A stretch of 5,959 nt of DNA, taken from Actinomycetes bacterium. GTDB lineage: Bacteria; Actinomycetota; CALGFH01. Of this stretch, positions 4,661 to 5,959 are shown one piece after another. Location of the stretch: NCBI GenBank assembly GCA_030152105.1, contig JASLIH010000108.1, positions 1 through 5,959 on the forward strand, read 5' to 3'. The translations under genes and the position numbers were made by a program. The notes beneath the pieces are model-generated. The model worked only from the letters and a program-made list of their open reading frames with translations, was not told where the DNA came from and did no database searches. Position 1 is the stretch's first letter. Each line of letters starts with the position of its first letter.

Positions 4661-5959
4661 CCGGACCGTCTTCGGGTGGATCGCTGGCGGCGGAGGCGCC
4701 AGGGCAGGGAGAGCAGGCCCTCGGCGTGCAGGGTGGCCAGCGCCACCTGGGGGAGCGCCTCGGGGGCCTCCACGACCAGGTAGCGGGGCTGCCAGTCCGG
4801 GTCGAACTTGCGGTTGAACCGGTACAAGGTCTGGATCTGGAAGGCGCCCGAGAGGCGCTGGAGCAGCCAGCGGGCCAGCCGCAGCCGCCATGGCGCGTCC
4901 GAGGCGGCGCCGGCGGCCAGCACGGCCCGCAGGAACGAGAAGTTCAACGACAGCCGCCGGAGGCCCAGCCTGGGCAGGCTGTGGGCCGCCTCCACGACCA
5001 GAAAGTCGTTCAGCCAGGACGGCGCGGCCCGGTCGCGGCGCATCACGTCCAGGCTGGCGCCGTCGGCGCCCCAGGGGACAAAGTGCAGGAACCCGCGCAG
5101 CTTCCCCTGGCCGTCGGTGGCCGTGACGATCAGCGTGTCGGGGTCGCGGCGGTCGAACAGCCGGCCGAGGGTCATCGAGAAGCCGCGCTCGGCGGCGCCG
5201 CCCCGCCAGTGCCGTGACAGGTCGGCCAACGCGGCGGCCTGGGCCGGGTCGAGCTCGCGGACGCGGCACGCCCAGGCGCTGTAGCCGGCCCGGCAGGCAC
5301 GGTTCCAGCTCTGGCGGGCGATCCGCACGGCCCGACCCTCGAGGCTGAACCGGTCCAGGTCGAGCACGGCCTCATCCCCGAGATAGACGCTGAACAGGCC
5401 GGCCGCCCGCCAGGCCTCAGCAGCGGCCGCGCCGCAGCCGAGCGCGGCCGCGATGCGGCCCTGGGTGGCTGCCTGGTCGAGGAAGGCGGCGATGGCGGCC
5501 GGCCAGTGGGCGGGCGGTCCCAGCGGGTCGCCGCCGGCCAGGGCGACCGACCCGACCAGGCCGTAGGCGATCAGGGCGTCGCCGGCCCGGACGGTGGTCC
5601 GGTCGTCGCGCAGGGCGAAGTAGGCCAGCGAGTCGTCTGATGTGGCCACGGCCGCGTCCAGGCCGGGGTCGGCCGATCGCCGGACCAGGGCCGGCGCCAG
5701 CGCGTGCGCTGCCACGATCAGCAGGCCGACGAAGAAGACGGCGGCCACCGAGGCGGGGAACAGGCGGCCGAAGCGGCCCTCCAGCGGCACACCGGACCCG
5801 AGCCCTGTCGCCATCCGCCCGACCTGCGCCACCATGCCGCCAAGTCCCAGGTCGGCGCGGACGTCCCGGTCGTTGGCGATCAGCCCCAGGATGCCGTAGG
5901 CGAACGTGGCGGCGGCCACGGTCAGGGCCGGCCCGAGGACCCCGGGGCGCTCGCCGCGG
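4657..5959 (-). CDS. Aminoacyl-phosphatidylglycerol synthase, MprF/LysX-type C-terminal part (partial)
   Basis: The frame is open to the right edge, giving 433 visible residues; the true start and more N-terminal membrane helices lie outside. Visible helices are at about 11-28 and 68-91. From about residue 108 comes the LPG-synthase C-terminal domain (PF09924/DUF2156). It includes SLAYFALRDD, GGDPLGPP, LGDEAVLDLDRFSLEGRAVR, WRGGAAERGFSM (about 252-262), GFLHFVPWG, LDVMRR (about 303-308) and LSLNFSFLRAV. The domain closes with LYRFNRKFDPDWQPRYLVVE. These enzymes transfer lysine or alanine from charged tRNA to phosphatidylglycerol at the inner membrane face, and the helices flip or host the product. 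This lowers negative surface charge and protects against cationic peptides. No lysyl-tRNA synthetase is fused at the C-terminus, unlike mycobacterial LysX. The amino acid cannot be read from sequence. It leads the operon visible here and overlaps the rhomboid-like gene by ATGA. A GTG at 5919 is internal, not the start. Confidence 0.9.
   Translation of the reverse strand, partial: RGERPGVLGPALTVAAATFAYGILGLIANDRDVRADLGLGGMVAQVGRMATGLGSGVPLEGRFGRLFPASVAAVFFVGLLIVAAHALAPALVRRSADPGLDAAVATSDDSLAYFALRDDRTTVRAGDALIAYGLVGSVALAGGDPLGPPAHWPAAIAAFLDQAATQGRIAAALGCGAAAAEAWRAAGLFSVYLGDEAVLDLDRFSLEGRAVRIARQSWNRACRAGYSAWACRVRELDPAQAAALADLSRHWRGGAAERGFSMTLGRLFDRRDPDTLIVTATDGQGKLRGFLHFVPWGADGASLDVMRRDRAAPSWLNDFLVVEAAHSLPRLGLRRLSLNFSFLRAVLAAGAASDAPWRLRLARWLLQRLSGAFQIQTLYRFNRKFDPDWQPRYLVVEAPEALPQVALATLHAEGLLSLPWRLRRQRSTRRRSG

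Noticed and set aside
4661..5269. Upstream extension of the rhomboid-like frame to 468 codons
   Set aside because: The extension overlaps the synthase gene and is Arg/Pro-rich shadow sequence. The ATGA start at 4660 fits the operon style.
1..5959. CRISPR array, tRNA or rRNA genes
   Set aside because: I saw no regularly spaced repeats longer than 20 bases, no cloverleaf with a typical T-arm and no rRNA-like sequence.

Overview
The window is very GC-rich, with G/C-dominated third codon positions, GTG starts and purine-rich ribosome binding sites. The gene families are an actinobacterial-style rhomboid-like membrane protein, an LPG-synthase-domain protein and a mutator-type transposase tail. 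Together they suggest a member of the Actinomycetota, possibly an uncultivated soil or sediment lineage. The phylum is an inference from composition and families; there is no marker gene.

Layout, left to right. Positions 2-181 (+) hold the C-terminal end of an IS256/mutator-type transposase, followed by a small hairpin and a possible terminal inverted repeat. Positions 370-804 (-) encode a small membrane protein of the DUF1232/YkvA family. A 48-residue charged protein with a strong ribosome binding site lies at 1047-1193 (+). Convergent to it, 1232-1645 (-) is the C-terminal part of a major facilitator transporter that has lost its N-terminal half. A cluster of GATGAG/CTCATC half-sites precedes a short TatA-type gene at 1762-1947 (+). 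Positions 1948-2310 contain no gene I can support.

Positions 2311 to the right edge form one minus-strand operon, read right to left. It contains an aminoacyl-phosphatidylglycerol synthase (MprF/LysX-type C-terminal domain, cut by the window edge), a rhomboid-like six-helix membrane protein, a gutted lysA (diaminopimelate decarboxylase) that keeps only its two ends in one reading frame, and a membrane-anchored alpha/beta-hydrolase esterase. All three junctions are 4-base ATGA stop/start overlaps, so the four frames are probably translationally coupled.

The most interesting reading is a lipid-aminoacylation module. The synthase transfers an amino acid from tRNA to a membrane lipid. The extracytoplasmic esterase is well placed to remove it again. 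An ancestral lysA in the same operon would have made lysine, the likely amino acid donor. That lysA now looks like an internal in-frame deletion product that still connects the flanking genes. The families come from motifs visible in the translations; the combined function is inference.
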